Source: Kitagawia praeruptora
Taxonomy: Eukaryota > Streptophyta > Magnoliopsida > Apiales > Apiaceae
NCBI GenBank assembly: GCA_037693485.1
Contig: CM075354.1
Location: 157,877,501 to 157,941,500 of the forward strand
DNA: 64,000 nucleotides
Direction: 5' to 3'
A program made the translations under genes and the position numbers. This document shows positions 26,101 through 38,452 of the stretch, in pieces. Every line of letters begins with the position of its first letter. The first letter of the stretch is position 1. The notes under the pieces are model-generated. The model saw only the letters and a list, made by a program, of their open reading frames with translations. It ran no database searches and was not told where the DNA came from.

Positions 26101-26760
26101 GATTGTTATATTATTTAAGAAGAGAAACTGATACTGTATTATTCTAGATTTCTTTCTTATAATAGTAAGTGGATGATGTATTATTAAATAAGAGTTTTAT
26201 TCTTCCTTAAAGTTATAATTGATTTCCGTTTACATATGTATATACATGTATACTTGGTTACATTTTTAAATTCTAGTTATAATAATATCTTGCTGAGCTA
26301 TTATAGCTCACTCTTGCTACTTATGTATATACAGCTAGGACCAATGCCAATACTCCGTACGACACCCCGCAAGAGGGTAGGGGGAAGGCGACCTATTGAG
26401 CGAGTACTGGCAACCGTTCCCGAGGTAGATGACAAGCGCAAGGGGTTTAGTGATCTTATGTATATTAAGTGTGTAAGTGTGTGAGGTTGTAATAAATTTG
26501 GTTGCTGAAATGCTTCTTGTAGAAGCATCACTCAACAATGTACTTAAGTATGATTCTGGGATTATAATAACTGTTTAACTCTAAACTTTTATTATGGTGA
26601 ATGTTGTTCTCTGAGCATATGACTGGTGTGTGTGTATTACTGTGGGGTCAATTGCATAAGTATTAATTATAAAAAAAAAAAAACCCAAGAGATATTGCTT
26701 TTGAATGGAAGTTGGTCCGTGATGGCCCAGATTCATGACCCCGGATTTGGGGCTGTCACA
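23145..26760 (+). repeat. Left LTR of the nested gypsy-like element
   Basis: This LTR is 3616 bases. I find two base substitutions against the right LTR (near 24183 and 24468) and a 13- versus 10-base A run near 26672. The short frames in it are shadows and no coding gene is supported. Confidence 0.93.
25588..25725 (+). repeat. Three-copy 46-bp tandem repeat in the left LTR
   Basis: Three perfect 46-base units begin GTAAGCGTAAGAGGCCGTGT and end CCAGCACTTAAT. They lie upstream of the probable transcription start of the LTR, so a role as repeated promoter elements is possible but not shown. Confidence 0.92.
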
Positions 26761-28717
26761 GTTTGGTATCAGAGCTAAGAGTCATAATGCTCAGGAACAA
26801 GAATGATAATAATAAATGTATTAGTTATGATATAAAATTGTGAACTTCCATCAAGTTCAAGGGGGGGGTTTATCGAACGAAGCGTTTATTCTAAGTAGTG
26901 ATTATAATTTTATAGATTATTGCTAATAAAGGTTATTATGCCAAAAGTGTCAAGTTTATGTAGCACATGGGACTGATATGAGAAAAGGGAATAATTGAGG
27001 TAACAGGAAGTGTACGTTAGAAAATATGGTGAGTATGTGTGGTATGTTAGAATATACAATTTAGAAGTATAATTTGAAGGGTCCTTGATACCGGAGCAGT
27101 GTCAGGCTAAGACAATCAATATTACTTAAGTATATCGATTAGAGGGTTGTGTTCTATTATGGATAAAGGCAGAAAGTATCGAGCCAAGTCAAGACTAGGT
27201 AAATGACGATAACTGGGAATATAAGACGATAGTTTAAGGCTAAAGGATAAGTGCCAAATTTAAGAAATTTTGGAGAATACGCAGTCTAAGATATAAATAG
27301 TATTTGAGGAAAACCTTCCATTATTGGGATTTTCAATTAGGCAGAGGCTATTAACGGTAACTACTTTCAAATTTCCTAAAGCCCTGCTAAATTATTGAGT
27401 TTCAAATTTTCCTCCACTGGTGAGTAATTCCAGGGTGATCTATCACCTCTTATTCAAAAAGGGCCGATATCTTTTCAAAACTTTTTGGCACCCTTGAAAT
27501 GTGTTTCAAAATTGTATTTTATCTATCTTAGTCAAAATATTCCTCTAAGATTATTTTCGGAAGATGGTATTTATCATCTTGATTTAAATTTCCCTCTATA
27601 TTTCTTACTCCAACTAAGAGGAACAACCCTATATGTATACACAAGGATGATCTGTCTGTGTGATAGAAAGTCGGGGGGGACGCCCTCACTTGTGTGACGT
27701 ACGGGTTCTTTCATCATATTGATTTCCCAAATATTCTTTTGTTTCGAATAAGAGCTATTTAAAACTCTTAATCTTATAAATTGTTGTGGGACCCTTGCTT
27801 ATATCTGGGTTCATTTAAATTTAAGGTCTCTTAAATTCTATCAATTGTTTCGAATATAGAAGATTTCATTAATGAATGGAAGCAAGGTTTAGAGTATACG
27901 TGATTATACGAGGAAACTCGAGATTCCAAGGGAAATTTCAATAAGAGATAATTAGAACTGGGAGTGTTTCAATATAAGAGAGGAAGTAATTTCGTGAGAA
28001 GAAATAGGTATATTTGACGATTAGTAAAAGAAAAGAACATGAGGAATTTTAAGGTATAATTGAAATTTACTATTGAGAGCAAGGTGTATTTTGAGGATAG
28101 AATTAGAATAATGATAAACAAAGGAAGTGGGGATAATTAATGAAGGATTTCGAGGTGCAATTACTATTAGTAGGGGAAGACCAATATTGTGACTAATACC
28201 CTAAGTAGCATAGAGAGATTAAAGATGTTAAGTATTCAAAGGATTAATCCAAAAGGTGTGAATGAGTAAAACTTGAGGTAAAGATTTTGATGAGAATAAT
28301 AAAGGGAAATTACAGGGGTGGAATAGATAGTATATCATGAAGAAACTAAGGAGGATCAGTAAAATGTAAAGAGTGTATAGTGAATAATAGACATATGGAA
28401 TAAGGTATCCGGAGGAAATTGCAAGTACGCGATAATTTGACCTCTTAAGTGTAAGTGTTTGGTTAGGGATTGACTAAGTCAATGAATGGTGTAAATGGGC
28501 TGATAAAATAGATAAAAATAATCTATCTGTGGGAAAGTAAACTATGGTGATATAAGAAAGTGAGTTATTCTCGTGTCATCCAAATCAATATCTGTTAAGA
28601 GTCAGAGAACTCTATAAAAAAGGAGATTTGTGAATAATGGGGAAAGTGCAAGGATAATTCTTAGAATGAAGGGAAAGTATTTGCTCGTATAAGTATGAAC
28701 AGGAAATATATATTATA

Positions 28718-29094
28718 GAGCTATCTGCCAAAAAACCCATTGAACTTTTCCAAATTTTGCAGTTTAACCATTAAAGTTTTTTTGTTGCTAATTTAACCAA
28801 CCACCTTTCCAAAATTATGCAAAATTTAATCATGGTTAACAAAAAAAGTAACAAAAAAAGTGAATTTAATCTTGTTAATCATGGTTAACAAGAAAAAGCC
28901 CTAATCGAAACACATAAGCATTGAAAACTCAGAGAATTTTGCATTGAAAAAGCCCTAAAAGTCACTTTTTTGTTAACCATGATTAAATTTTGCATAATTT
29001 TGGAAAGGTGGTTGGTTAAATTAGCAACAAAAAAACTTTAATGGTTAAACTGCAAAATTTTAAAAAGTTCAATGGGTTTTTTGGCAGATAGCTC
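28718..29094. mobile_element. Foldback MITE with 9-bp TSD (Mutator-like)
   Basis: The 377-base element has inverted arms of about 125 bases, beginning GAGCTATCTGCCAAAAAACC and ending with its complement. A perfect 9-base duplication, TATATTATA, flanks it (28709-28717 and 29095-29103), as expected for Mutator-like elements. The central loop is short and no transposase is encoded. Confidence 0.9.
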
Positions 29095-29238
29095 TATATT
29101 ATAAATAATATTTTCTTAAAATTGTTTCAAGGAATAGCATTATAAGACTAGTTTCTGGAGGATTTTACAGAGACGAGATGTATTAAGATAAAGTACTAAT
29201 ATTTTATGTCATGATAGAGATCAGAATATGACCAAACC

Positions 29239-29310
29239 ATAAGTGAGATACACTACCATTCAGGAAAGGCCAATGTGGTGGCCGATACCTTAGTTAAAGG
29301 AGAAAGGAGG
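29239..29310 (+). pseudogene. Remnant of gypsy RNase H/integrase junction
   Basis: The frame reads SEIHYHSGKANVVADTLVKG. This matches the conserved end of Ty3/gypsy RNase H (YHPGKANVVADALSRK type). The frame is lost on both sides. It shows that the element descends from an autonomous gypsy ancestor. Confidence 0.8.
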
Positions 29311-29576
29311 AATGGGATAATATAGAATGACTGGAAACATGAGGAGATTTGCAAGAAAAGGATAGTGAAAGTACTGCTATTGATAAGCTAAATGGAATGT
29401 TGATGAATGACAAACAAGTGTATGTTGGTGTATTTGCGCGAACAAGGTAGAGATGTTATGAAGGAACTAAAGGATAAAGGAAGTAGTGTGAGAATTGGGA
29501 ATTTGTCAAGTAAGAAAAGTATTCATTAGTATTTTCAACATGATTCCGGGACGGAATCCTTTTAAGGGGGGAAGGA

Positions 29577-32500
29577 TGTAATAACCCTAACTTTAGAAAG
29601 GCTACAGTGCCCAAATGAATAATAATCTCGGGGAATTTAGGAAAAGGGTGTGTAGGTACCCTAGACTGGAAATGGAAAATGAATAAACAGAAATCATATT
29701 AGTGATATACTAAGGAAATAAGTGACTCGAAATGACGATGGATTTCAGAAATTCCTGAATTTAGATTTTGAGGATTTTGAGCTCGAACGAACTTCTATTT
29801 ATTGGATATTAAGGAACATAGAAATATTAAAGGGATTATATATTGAGGAATTAGTGAATTTAAGTTAAACTAAGGGATTTTTAAGTTAAGAGAATGCTAA
29901 GGGAATTTGGATTTTATAAACGATTTCAAAACCACTGGATAGTGAGATATATTCGAAACGAACCACAATTAGACGAGTATGGAAACCAAACAACCAAGAT
30001 TAGTAATATAACAAGGATACATACCACATTATTATTTACCAATGTGATTGGCATTTTACTTAGAAAATTAAGAAATTAGGAGATTAGATCATCCAAGTGA
30101 CATCACCATCCATTAACACATGTTTTAAGGGGCAAATTAGTATTTTTGCAAGGCTTTAACCACAAAATATCTTCCAAGCTTCTAATACACTCTAGAATAA
30201 TCAAGATTAAGGCAAGATAAGAGCTAACCAACACAAAACAAATCTCATCTTCTTCATTTCATCAAAATTCGTAGGTCACTATTCATCAAGAAAAAAATCA
30301 ATTTCAAAACCCTAGCTAGAATCAACTAAAAATCAAGGGAAAAATCATGGAGGTTACTTGAGGATATATAGAGACATCCACCAAGTTTCATAGCAATCAA
30401 GCATCGTTTGATAAGGTAATAAAATCATGGAAGTTGATGGTGAATAGTGATGAATAGTGGTTTCAAGAAACTAACTTGGTTTTTATGACTCCTTTAGTTG
30501 ATTCAAGTTAATCTAAGGTTGTTTAAGGAGTGCCCAAGGTTTATCAAGGATTTTTAAGAGTTATCAAAGCTTCAAGAAGGTATAATCATGCTTGCTCTTT
30601 TATGTTTATGATATATATTGTTGTGTTTAGTGATTAAGTGGTATAAAGGTTATGTTTATGATGTTATAAGTGTTTGTAAGTGGTTTGAGTTGATTTTGGA
30701 AGGAGTTTGGGATTGTAACCATGGCTGGTAATGAAGGCCACATGGTGTAGGTGATGATTATTGTGTTTGATGATTGGTTTTGGAGGAGTTTGATTTTGGA
30801 AAGTATGAAATTACAGCAGTTATAATGTCCGATTTTCGTTAGAACGAAAACTGCCCTGTTTTGTGACCCCTGTATTCATACGGTACCTCACTGCCTAGGT
30901 TACCAATTGACCATGAAATGATAGAGCTTAGTTCATAGATCGTTTTGATATAAGGTGCGTTAAAATCTGATGAACGGTTTAGGACAAAAGTCAGTTTTAG
31001 TGAAAGGTGTTCGAAAACCGAGAAACCGTAATTGTATCAACTTTGAGGCTATGATCAACCTACTTAGACATTTTTAAAAATTATGAAACTTTGGGATAAT
31101 ATGGTAGGGTAGTCAAAGAGACATTACCAGTTGACCTTGTAGTAAAAGTCGAAATCTATAATTTATGGGGATTTTACAGTTAAGTATGGTCGTTAAGGGA
31201 GATGGTGAAAAACCACTGAAACTTCGATTGAGTTTGTAAATGGTTAAGTCCTTGAACCTTTGGGGTAATAATAATACGTTAAACATATGTTGAAGTGTAA
31301 AGGGTTTTGTTATACGAGAGGGTAGTGAGTAAGAGATGTAGTATTCTAATGACGGTCCTTTTGTGTTTATAGAAATTCCGGAGGAGGGACCAGCCATACT
31401 ATCAGGATACAGAAACCAAGGCAAGATCTTTTCTATCCCTACTTGGAAATTATTTATCTTCAAAGAAACTTGATTTCATGAAATATATATATGTGATGCT
31501 ATTGTTACTATATTGTTAAGAAATGGTTTTCTCGATTATTGATGTAAAAAGGGAAGGTATATGAGTATGGTATGAATATGGATATGAGTATGAGTATGAG
31601 ATGGATATGAATATACATAGAGATGATTATGCATGAAGTGAACATGCCTTATGATTAAGGGAATATGAAAGAATGGTATCAGTTGTTATCCAGGGTTATA
31701 TGGTTTATAATACTATATTAAAAATATTCTTTTTGGTGTTAGTGGTATTATAAATATTATTTGATTATTAATTACTACTTTTTAAGTAGATGGAATATGT
31801 TATGGATATAAAAGCATATTTAAATTCTTGAATATAAAAGAGATGTCTGAATCATAATCAAAGTATTATGTTATGAATATATTTTATAGAAATAATGTGC
31901 GAGAATGAAAATGATATGAGTGAATGATGATTGATAATGGAAGTGATATACGGGAATGGAAATGTGAAATGGTGTTGATAAATTGAATAATGATCTTATA
32001 AAAAGGGGAATTTACAACAGTAAGCGTAAGAGGCCGTGTGGAAGTTGCACAGTCCAGCACTTAATGTAAGCGTAAGAGGCCGTGTGGAAGTTGCACAGTC
32101 CAGCACTTAATGTAAGCGTAAGAGGCCGTGTGGAAGTTGCACAGTCCAGCACTTAATATTTCATTTCGGCCCAAGAGTTGCCGAAGGAGGATGTAGTGGT
32201 AGACCTTCCTCCTGGGGGATGGTGGCAGACCTACCTCCGTCTACCGGTAGTAAAAAGGGACGGATACGGAGGGCGACTGATCATCGTGCCTCACGTATTC
32301 GGCAACAGTGAAAACCCCCATAATAATTGAATGAAGAATAAATGATAAAGTCAGACTGGTATACTGAAAAGGGAAAATGATATGAAAGATGGAATTATTG
32401 TTATAGATGAAGAGAAACTGATTTTATATTAATTGATATAATTGTTACATAAGAAGGAAATGAGAAGATGATAGTAAGAGATTTAAGTAAATATTCATGT

Positions 32501-33189
32501 TATCCTGAAATATTACACTGAAAGATTATAGTGATTGTTATATTATTTAAGAAGAGAAACTGATACTGTATTATTCTAGATTTCTTTCTTATAATAGTAA
32601 GTGGATGATGTATTATTAAATAAGAGTTTTATTCTTCCTTAAAGTTATAATTGATTTCCGTTTACATATGTATATACATGTATACTTGGTTACATTTTTA
32701 AATTCTAGTTATAATAATATCTTGCTGAGCTATTATAGCTCACTCTTGCTACTTATGTATATACAGCTAGGACCAATGCCAATACTCCGTACGACACCCC
32801 GCAAGAGGGTAGGGGGAAGGCGACCTATTGAGCGAGTACTGGCAACCGTTCCCGAGGTAGATGACAAGCGCAAGGGGTTTAGTGATCTTATGTATATTAA
32901 GTGTGTAAGTGTGTGAGGTTGTAATAAATTTGGTTGCTGAAATGCTTCTTGTAGAAGCATCACTCAACAATGTACTTAAGTATGATTCTGGGATTATAAT
33001 AACTGTTTAACTCTAAACTTTTATTATGGTGAATGTTGTTCTCTGAGCATATGACTGGTGTGTGTGTATTACTGTGGGGTCAATTGCATAAGTATTAATT
33101 ATAAAAAAAAAACCCAAGAGATATTGCTTTTGAATGGAAGTTGGTCCGTGATGGCCCAGATTCATGACCCCGGATTTGGGGCTGTCACA
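29577..33189 (+). repeat. Right LTR of the nested gypsy-like element
   Basis: This 3613-base copy of 23145-26760 includes the same three-unit 46-base repeat at 32020-32157. It is directly followed by the AGGAT target duplication and the resumed copia 2 LTR. Confidence 0.93.
32020..32157 (+). repeat. Three-copy 46-bp tandem repeat in the right LTR
   Basis: This is the same three perfect 46-base units as at 25588-25725, showing that the amplification existed before the last transposition of the element. Confidence 0.92.
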
Positions 33190-33757
33190 AGGATTCAATG
33201 CTTTGTCAGGAACTGATATCCATCAGGATTTAGCCCATCAGTATCTGATGTCTGACCAAATCCATCAGGATTTTACTCCAAGTACTGATCCAAATTTCCA
33301 TCAGGATTTGATCCAAATACTGACCCAAATTTCTAGTACTATTGTAACAAATAAATTTGAAACCTGTTAAAATAAATCAATATCTAATTTAAAATCAGTT
33401 GCAGATCATGGGCATGAAAACTTCCTCATGGGCATAAAACGTTTCTGACCAACCAAGTATACATTCATGGACATGAAAACTTTCTCATGGGCATGAAACA
33501 TTTCTGAATATCCCATCTATTTTGATGCCTCTTCATGATCATGAAATATATATCATGGCCATGATTTCCATCTGCAACCTGATTTCAAATCTCCTTCTTT
33601 CAACTCAATTTATCTATGGATTCCACTAAGAAAATGTCTTAGATCCAAACATGAAAATTTAAGTCCTCATTACAAGGAACAACCTCCACTTGTTAGTTTC
33701 TGGAAATTACATCAAGAACATATTATAAATATGCCTCAAACTTTCCATTTTCTAACA
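33190..33757 (-). repeat. Left LTR of copia 2, second part
   Basis: The LTR resumes after the nested insertion, beginning with the AGGAT duplication, and matches 39088-39651 of the right LTR. It ends at TTTCTAACA; the purine tract (- strand TTCGTGGGGGAT, 33758-33769) follows. Confidence 0.92.
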
Positions 33758-34292
33758 ATCCCCCACGAATCCATACAGAAATTCAAATACATATCTATCC
33801 TCATCATGACTTCTTTTTCAGAGTAGGTACCCTTCCGGGTTTGAACCCTCCTAAGTCCTCTACTTCGATGGCTACCGGATTCAGATGGAATGTTTCACCT
33901 TGAATCTTTATCCGTTTGGTGTAACCACACTCCATAGACGACGACAAGTCAAAGGCTATGGTGCTAATCTACGGCTTTGAGACGTTAATGGTCATGTCTC
34001 GATCCTGTTCGTCGAATGCTTCAAGGAATAACCCTTTCCTCTAATTGCGACCACACAATTACATTCGCTTAGCTGGGCATCTCCAGAGATGTACTGCTAG
34101 CATCTCGTCATATGACTTGACCCCATTCAGAGTTCAAATAACTCTTGCTATACTGGCAGTTACAGTACCTTTTAGGTTTACAGGGGATAGACTCCAGATA
34201 CATAAGTATCAATCTATGTAGTTAAAGGTACAACCAATTCACCCTTACAACTTGTTATTACCACATTGAATACACTTTCGAGGGATCTCCTC
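33758..34292 (-). other. 3' untranslated part of copia 2
   Basis: About 535 bases lie between the purine tract and the stop of the polyprotein. No further reading frame is supported. Confidence 0.6.
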
Positions 34293-37200
34293 TCATGTGT
34301 ATTGGGTTCCCGCTGTAGATGAATTACAATGGGCTATCAGTCCCATCCCCAACCTAGACTTAAGGACTACAGCATGCTCAAGCCCCTTAGTCAAAGGATC
34401 AGCTAGGTTTTCTTGAGTTCCAATAAACTCAACAGCAATAATCCTTTCAGACATTAGACCCCTTATAGACTTCAGTCTAACTTGGATATGTCTCTTTGTT
34501 TTCACATTATACTTATTGTTGTTAATCTTGTCGATAGTTGTACGGCTATCACAATGAACGGCAAAAGCAGGAAGTGGACGACTTACTACAGGTAACATTG
34601 ACATGAGTCCATGTAACCATTCAGCCTCAGTCCCCGTGGCATCTAATGCACACAACTCAGCCTCAAAAGTAGACCGAGTTATAACAGTCTGTCTAGAAGA
34701 CTTCCAAGATACTGCTCCACCCGCTAGGGTAAACAGGTATCCAGTCACTCCATTGGAACCAGACTTCTTAGCTATCCAACTTGCATCACTATATCCCTCT
34801 AGCACTCCAGGAAACCTCCTGTAATGCAAACCAAGATAAATGGTGCCTTTCAGATATCTAATCACTCTATCAAGAGCATCCCAATGAGTCTTGTTTGGAC
34901 AGCTTGTATATCTTGCTAACTTAGACACTGAATATGAAATATCCGGCCTAGTACCATTAGCAAGATACTGCTAACTCCCAATAATCTGAGAATACCTTAA
35001 CTGAGACACAGGTATTCCTGAACTATTCTTGATAAGGGCAATTTTAGGATCATACGGAGTACTTGCAATTCTACAATTTGAATAACCATACTTCTCAAGT
35101 ATAGATTTCTCTATATAATGAGATTGTGACAAGGTTATTCCATCAGTTGACTGAGTCAACTTGATACCAAGAATCACACTAGCCTCTCCCATATCCTTCA
35201 TTTCAAAATGCCTTTTCAAGAACCTTTTTGTCTCGTTAATAATCTCAATATTGGTTCCAAACAACAAAATATCATCCACATACAGGCACACAATAATACA
35301 TTCATTTCCTTTAACCATGTAATAGACACACTTGTCACTTTCATTAACAACAAATTCTGATTTTAAAACAGTTTCATCAAACTTTTTATGTCAGTCTCTT
35401 GGAGCTTGTTTTAAGCCATATATAGACTTGATTAACTTACATACTTTCCTTTCATTTCCAGAGGCAACAAATCCCTCAGGCTGATCCATATAAATCTCTT
35501 CTTCAAGTTCACCATGAAGAAAAGCTGTCTTTACATCCATTTGATGGATGATAAGACCATGTACAGAAGCCAATGCTATGAGCATTCGGATCGTTGTCAT
35601 TCTAGCAACTGGAGAGTATGTGTCAAAGTAATCAATGCCTTCCTTTTGCTTAAAGCCCTTAGCTACCAGCCTAGCCTTATACTTATCTATTGAGCCATCA
35701 GGATTCATCTTCCTTTTGAACACCCATTTACATCCTATAGTAGAACACCCAGGAGGTAGATCAACTAACTCCCATGTTCCGTTAGAAACAATAGAGTCAA
35801 TTTCACTTTTTACAGCTCCTTTCCAGTACCTAGATTCTGAAGAATCCATGGCCTGTCGAAAAGTTAAAGGTTCATCCTCGATATTGTAAGTGATAAAATC
35901 ACTTCCAAAATCCTTGACTACCTTAGCATGCTTACTCCTTCTAGGTTCCTCTACTTCATCAGGAGTAGAGCTACTACCAGGATCTACCCCCACATTTGTC
36001 ATCCTTTCCACATGATCAGGAATGGACCTTGATGTGTGAGAGAGATCATCATCAGGAATACCCTGAGGTATACCAGTCTTCATAGGGAACACATCCTCAA
36101 AGAATGTTGCATCACGAAATTCAACTATAGTGTTAGCCACTATTCCGTCTATGTCAGATTTTAATACTAAAAATCTCATAGCCGTAGTGGTTTCAATATA
36201 GCCCAGAAAGATGCAATCAACAGTTTTCGGACCTAGTTTCTTTCTCTTGTGTTCAGGGACAAGTACTTTTGCAAGGCACCCCCACACACGAAGATATTTT
36301 AAACTAGTCCTTTTCTCTGTCCATAATTCATAAGGTGTCTTGTCCATGTGTTTCAGAGGAACTCTATTTAGAATATGGCAAGATGTATTCAGAGCTTCTC
36401 CCCACATGTACTTAGGCAACCCAGAATTAATCAACATACTATTAATCATATCCTTAAAGGTTCTGTTCTTTCGTTCTACCACCCCATTAGACTCAGGTGT
36501 GTATGGTGGAGTTACCTCATGAACTATACCATTGCCCTTGCAAAATTCATTAAACGAGTTACTCGTATACTCACCACCTCTATCTAATCTCAAACGTTTA
36601 AGTACTTTACCAGTTTGTGTTTCAGCTTCAGTTTTGAACATAATGAATTTATCTAGTGCTTCATCTTTATGTTTAAGCAAATAAACATAACAATATCTAC
36701 TACAATCATCTATAAAGGTAATGAAATATCTATTATGTTCCTTGGTCAAAACACCACCAAATTCACATATGTCAGTGTGCACTAAATCTAACACATTCGA
36801 ATCCCTAACCACATTATGAAAGGGTTTCCTAGTTTGTTTAGCAGTCACACATACTTGACATTTAGATTTCTTATCAATGGCATGTTTTGGAATCAACTCT
36901 AAGTTCATCATATTCTTTAGAGCACCAAAATTCAAGTGACCAAGACGTGCATGCCACAAATCAGATGATACAACACAATTAACAGAAGGAGCAACATTAT
37001 TATTAATAAAACTGCCCAAAACAGGCTCAACATTTATTAAAAATAATCCATCTGACAAGTAACCTTTGCCAAAAAATACACCAGTATTTGTAATAACTAC
37101 TTTATTACATTTCAAAGAAACTTCAAAACCATTTTTAACTAAACAACTTCCACTTATTATATTTCTACGAATATCAGGAACATGGTGCACTCTAGTGAGG

Positions 37201-38436
37201 GATAGAACACGCCCAGAAGCGAACTTCAGGTCCACGTTTCCTATTCCAAGTACTCGAGCTACACTTGCATTCCCCATCGTAACAGTCATTCCATGAGTCT
37301 GTTGATAAGATACAAATAGAGTAATATCAGTACAAATATGTACATTAGCTCCAGTATCAATCAACCATTCATGAGACGAATGAGTGGAAAGAAGTACAGG
37401 GTTGTAGGTCACATACCTGTTGTCAGTTTCAGAAGCAATAGCCTCACCAACAACCATGTTAACCGTAGGCCCACCAGTGGTTCCAAGCACAGTGTTAGCT
37501 TGTGCTCCCACAATAGGTTTCTTAGCTTTCTTTTCAGGACAGTCCTTGCTCCAATGACCAACCTGTCCACAAGACCAACATGGTTTGTTTGCCTTTGGTT
37601 TCTTAGCCTTGTTCTTGTCCTTAGACTTAGTGTTTTCCTTCTTAGTGACAGGCTTTCTTTTCTATCCAACAGTCACTACATTCACCTTCGAACTCCCAGC
37701 ATGTTCAACAGGCATCACATGTCCTTGCTTGGACTTGTGTTGCTCTTGTACAGAGATGTCCAACATCAGGTTTGTCCAAGTGATCTCTCCTTTCTGTCTT
37801 TTCAGGGAGAGTGCAAACTCTTCCCAAGACTTAGGGAGCTTTTCAATCACAGACATAACCTGAAACTTTTCAGGTAAGTCCATACCAGACTCCTTCAAAG
37901 CATGCACCAACATCTCAAACTCATGCACCTGCTCAGTCATGGATTTAGTATCCACCAGTTTAAAATCAAGGAACCTAGCCACAGAATACTTTTCTAACCC
38001 TTGCGAGTCAGTATTATGTGTCTGGTCAAGCTTCTCCCATAAGAGCTTAGCAGTGTAAGAGTCAGATGAATAAACATCGAACAAAGTGTTCGCTAAAGCT
38101 GCCAGAATTGCTGCCCTAGCCACCCCATCCTTTTCCTCCCACATAGTATAAGCCTTAACAGTTCCAGCTTTCTCCTTAACCACAACTGGTTTCTCATACT
38201 GCACCACTGGCCATAGACCCTTTACCGTTAGCCACAGTTTCATCTTTTTCTGCCAACGAGAAAAACCAACACCCCCCACTGAATTTATCAGGCATTCCTG
38301 ACAAATCAATAGGCTGTGGGAAACGGTACGTAGTCCAATCCATGGTGGGTACAGTAACACCAGACCCAGAGCTAGTCTCAACAACAGGAGTTTCAGTTTC
38401 GTTAACCATCTTGTTAATTAACAATATATAACACAA
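34293..38436 (-). pseudogene. Nearly complete copia gag-pol polyprotein with few breaks
   Basis: The - strand encodes the full copia order: gag from 38436, a zinc knuckle (CWSCGQVGHWSKDC) near 37540-37582, protease (WLIDTGANVHIC) near 37340-37370, integrase (DLVHTDIC, DRGGEYTSN, ESNGVVERKNRT), reverse transcriptase (MDVKTAFLHGELEEE, YVDDILLFG) and RNase H (EGYSDASW, ENLADPLTKG). Only four breaks are visible: a one-base length change in a six-base homopolymer at 38272-38277, and in-frame stops at 37662, 35391 and 34971. Everything downstream of the homopolymer shares one frame. It cannot make a full product now, but the decay is light, in line with the low LTR divergence. Confidence 0.94.
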
Positions 38437-38452
38437 ATAATCTCTTCAAGAT

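Larger units (their letters stand above)
26761..29576 (+). other. Internal region of the nested gypsy-like element
   Basis: The region is 2.8 kb and starts with the primer site TGGTATCAGAGC at 26764. No intact polyprotein is present. The only recognisable protein trace is near the 3' end (29239-29310). A possible protease scar reads VLDTGAVSG near 27080-27107, but this is weak. A MULE-type MITE occupies 28718-29094. The rest is AT-rich and stop-filled. Confidence 0.75.
23145..33189 (+). mobile_element. Large non-autonomous gypsy-like LTR element (10 kb), nested
   Basis: Two almost identical LTRs of 3.6 kb enclose only 2.8 kb. The element starts with TGTAATAACCC and ends with GGGGCTGTCACA; the target duplication AGGAT is at 23140-23144 and 33190-33194. 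An iMet primer site follows the left LTR and a purine tract (TAAGGGGGGAAGGA) precedes the right LTR. Long LTRs with these end sequences resemble Tekay/Del chromoviruses. The interior lacks gag-pol apart from a decayed RNase H/integrase junction, so it fits a LARD (large retrotransposon derivative). It inserted into the left LTR of copia 2. Confidence 0.93.

Noticed and set aside
23462..33198. Paired identical frames such as 23462/29894, 24681/31113 and 26236/32668
   Set aside because: They appear twice because they lie in the two LTRs; none has a protein motif.
35635..37877. + strand frames across copia 2
   Set aside because: Antisense shadows of the - strand polyprotein.
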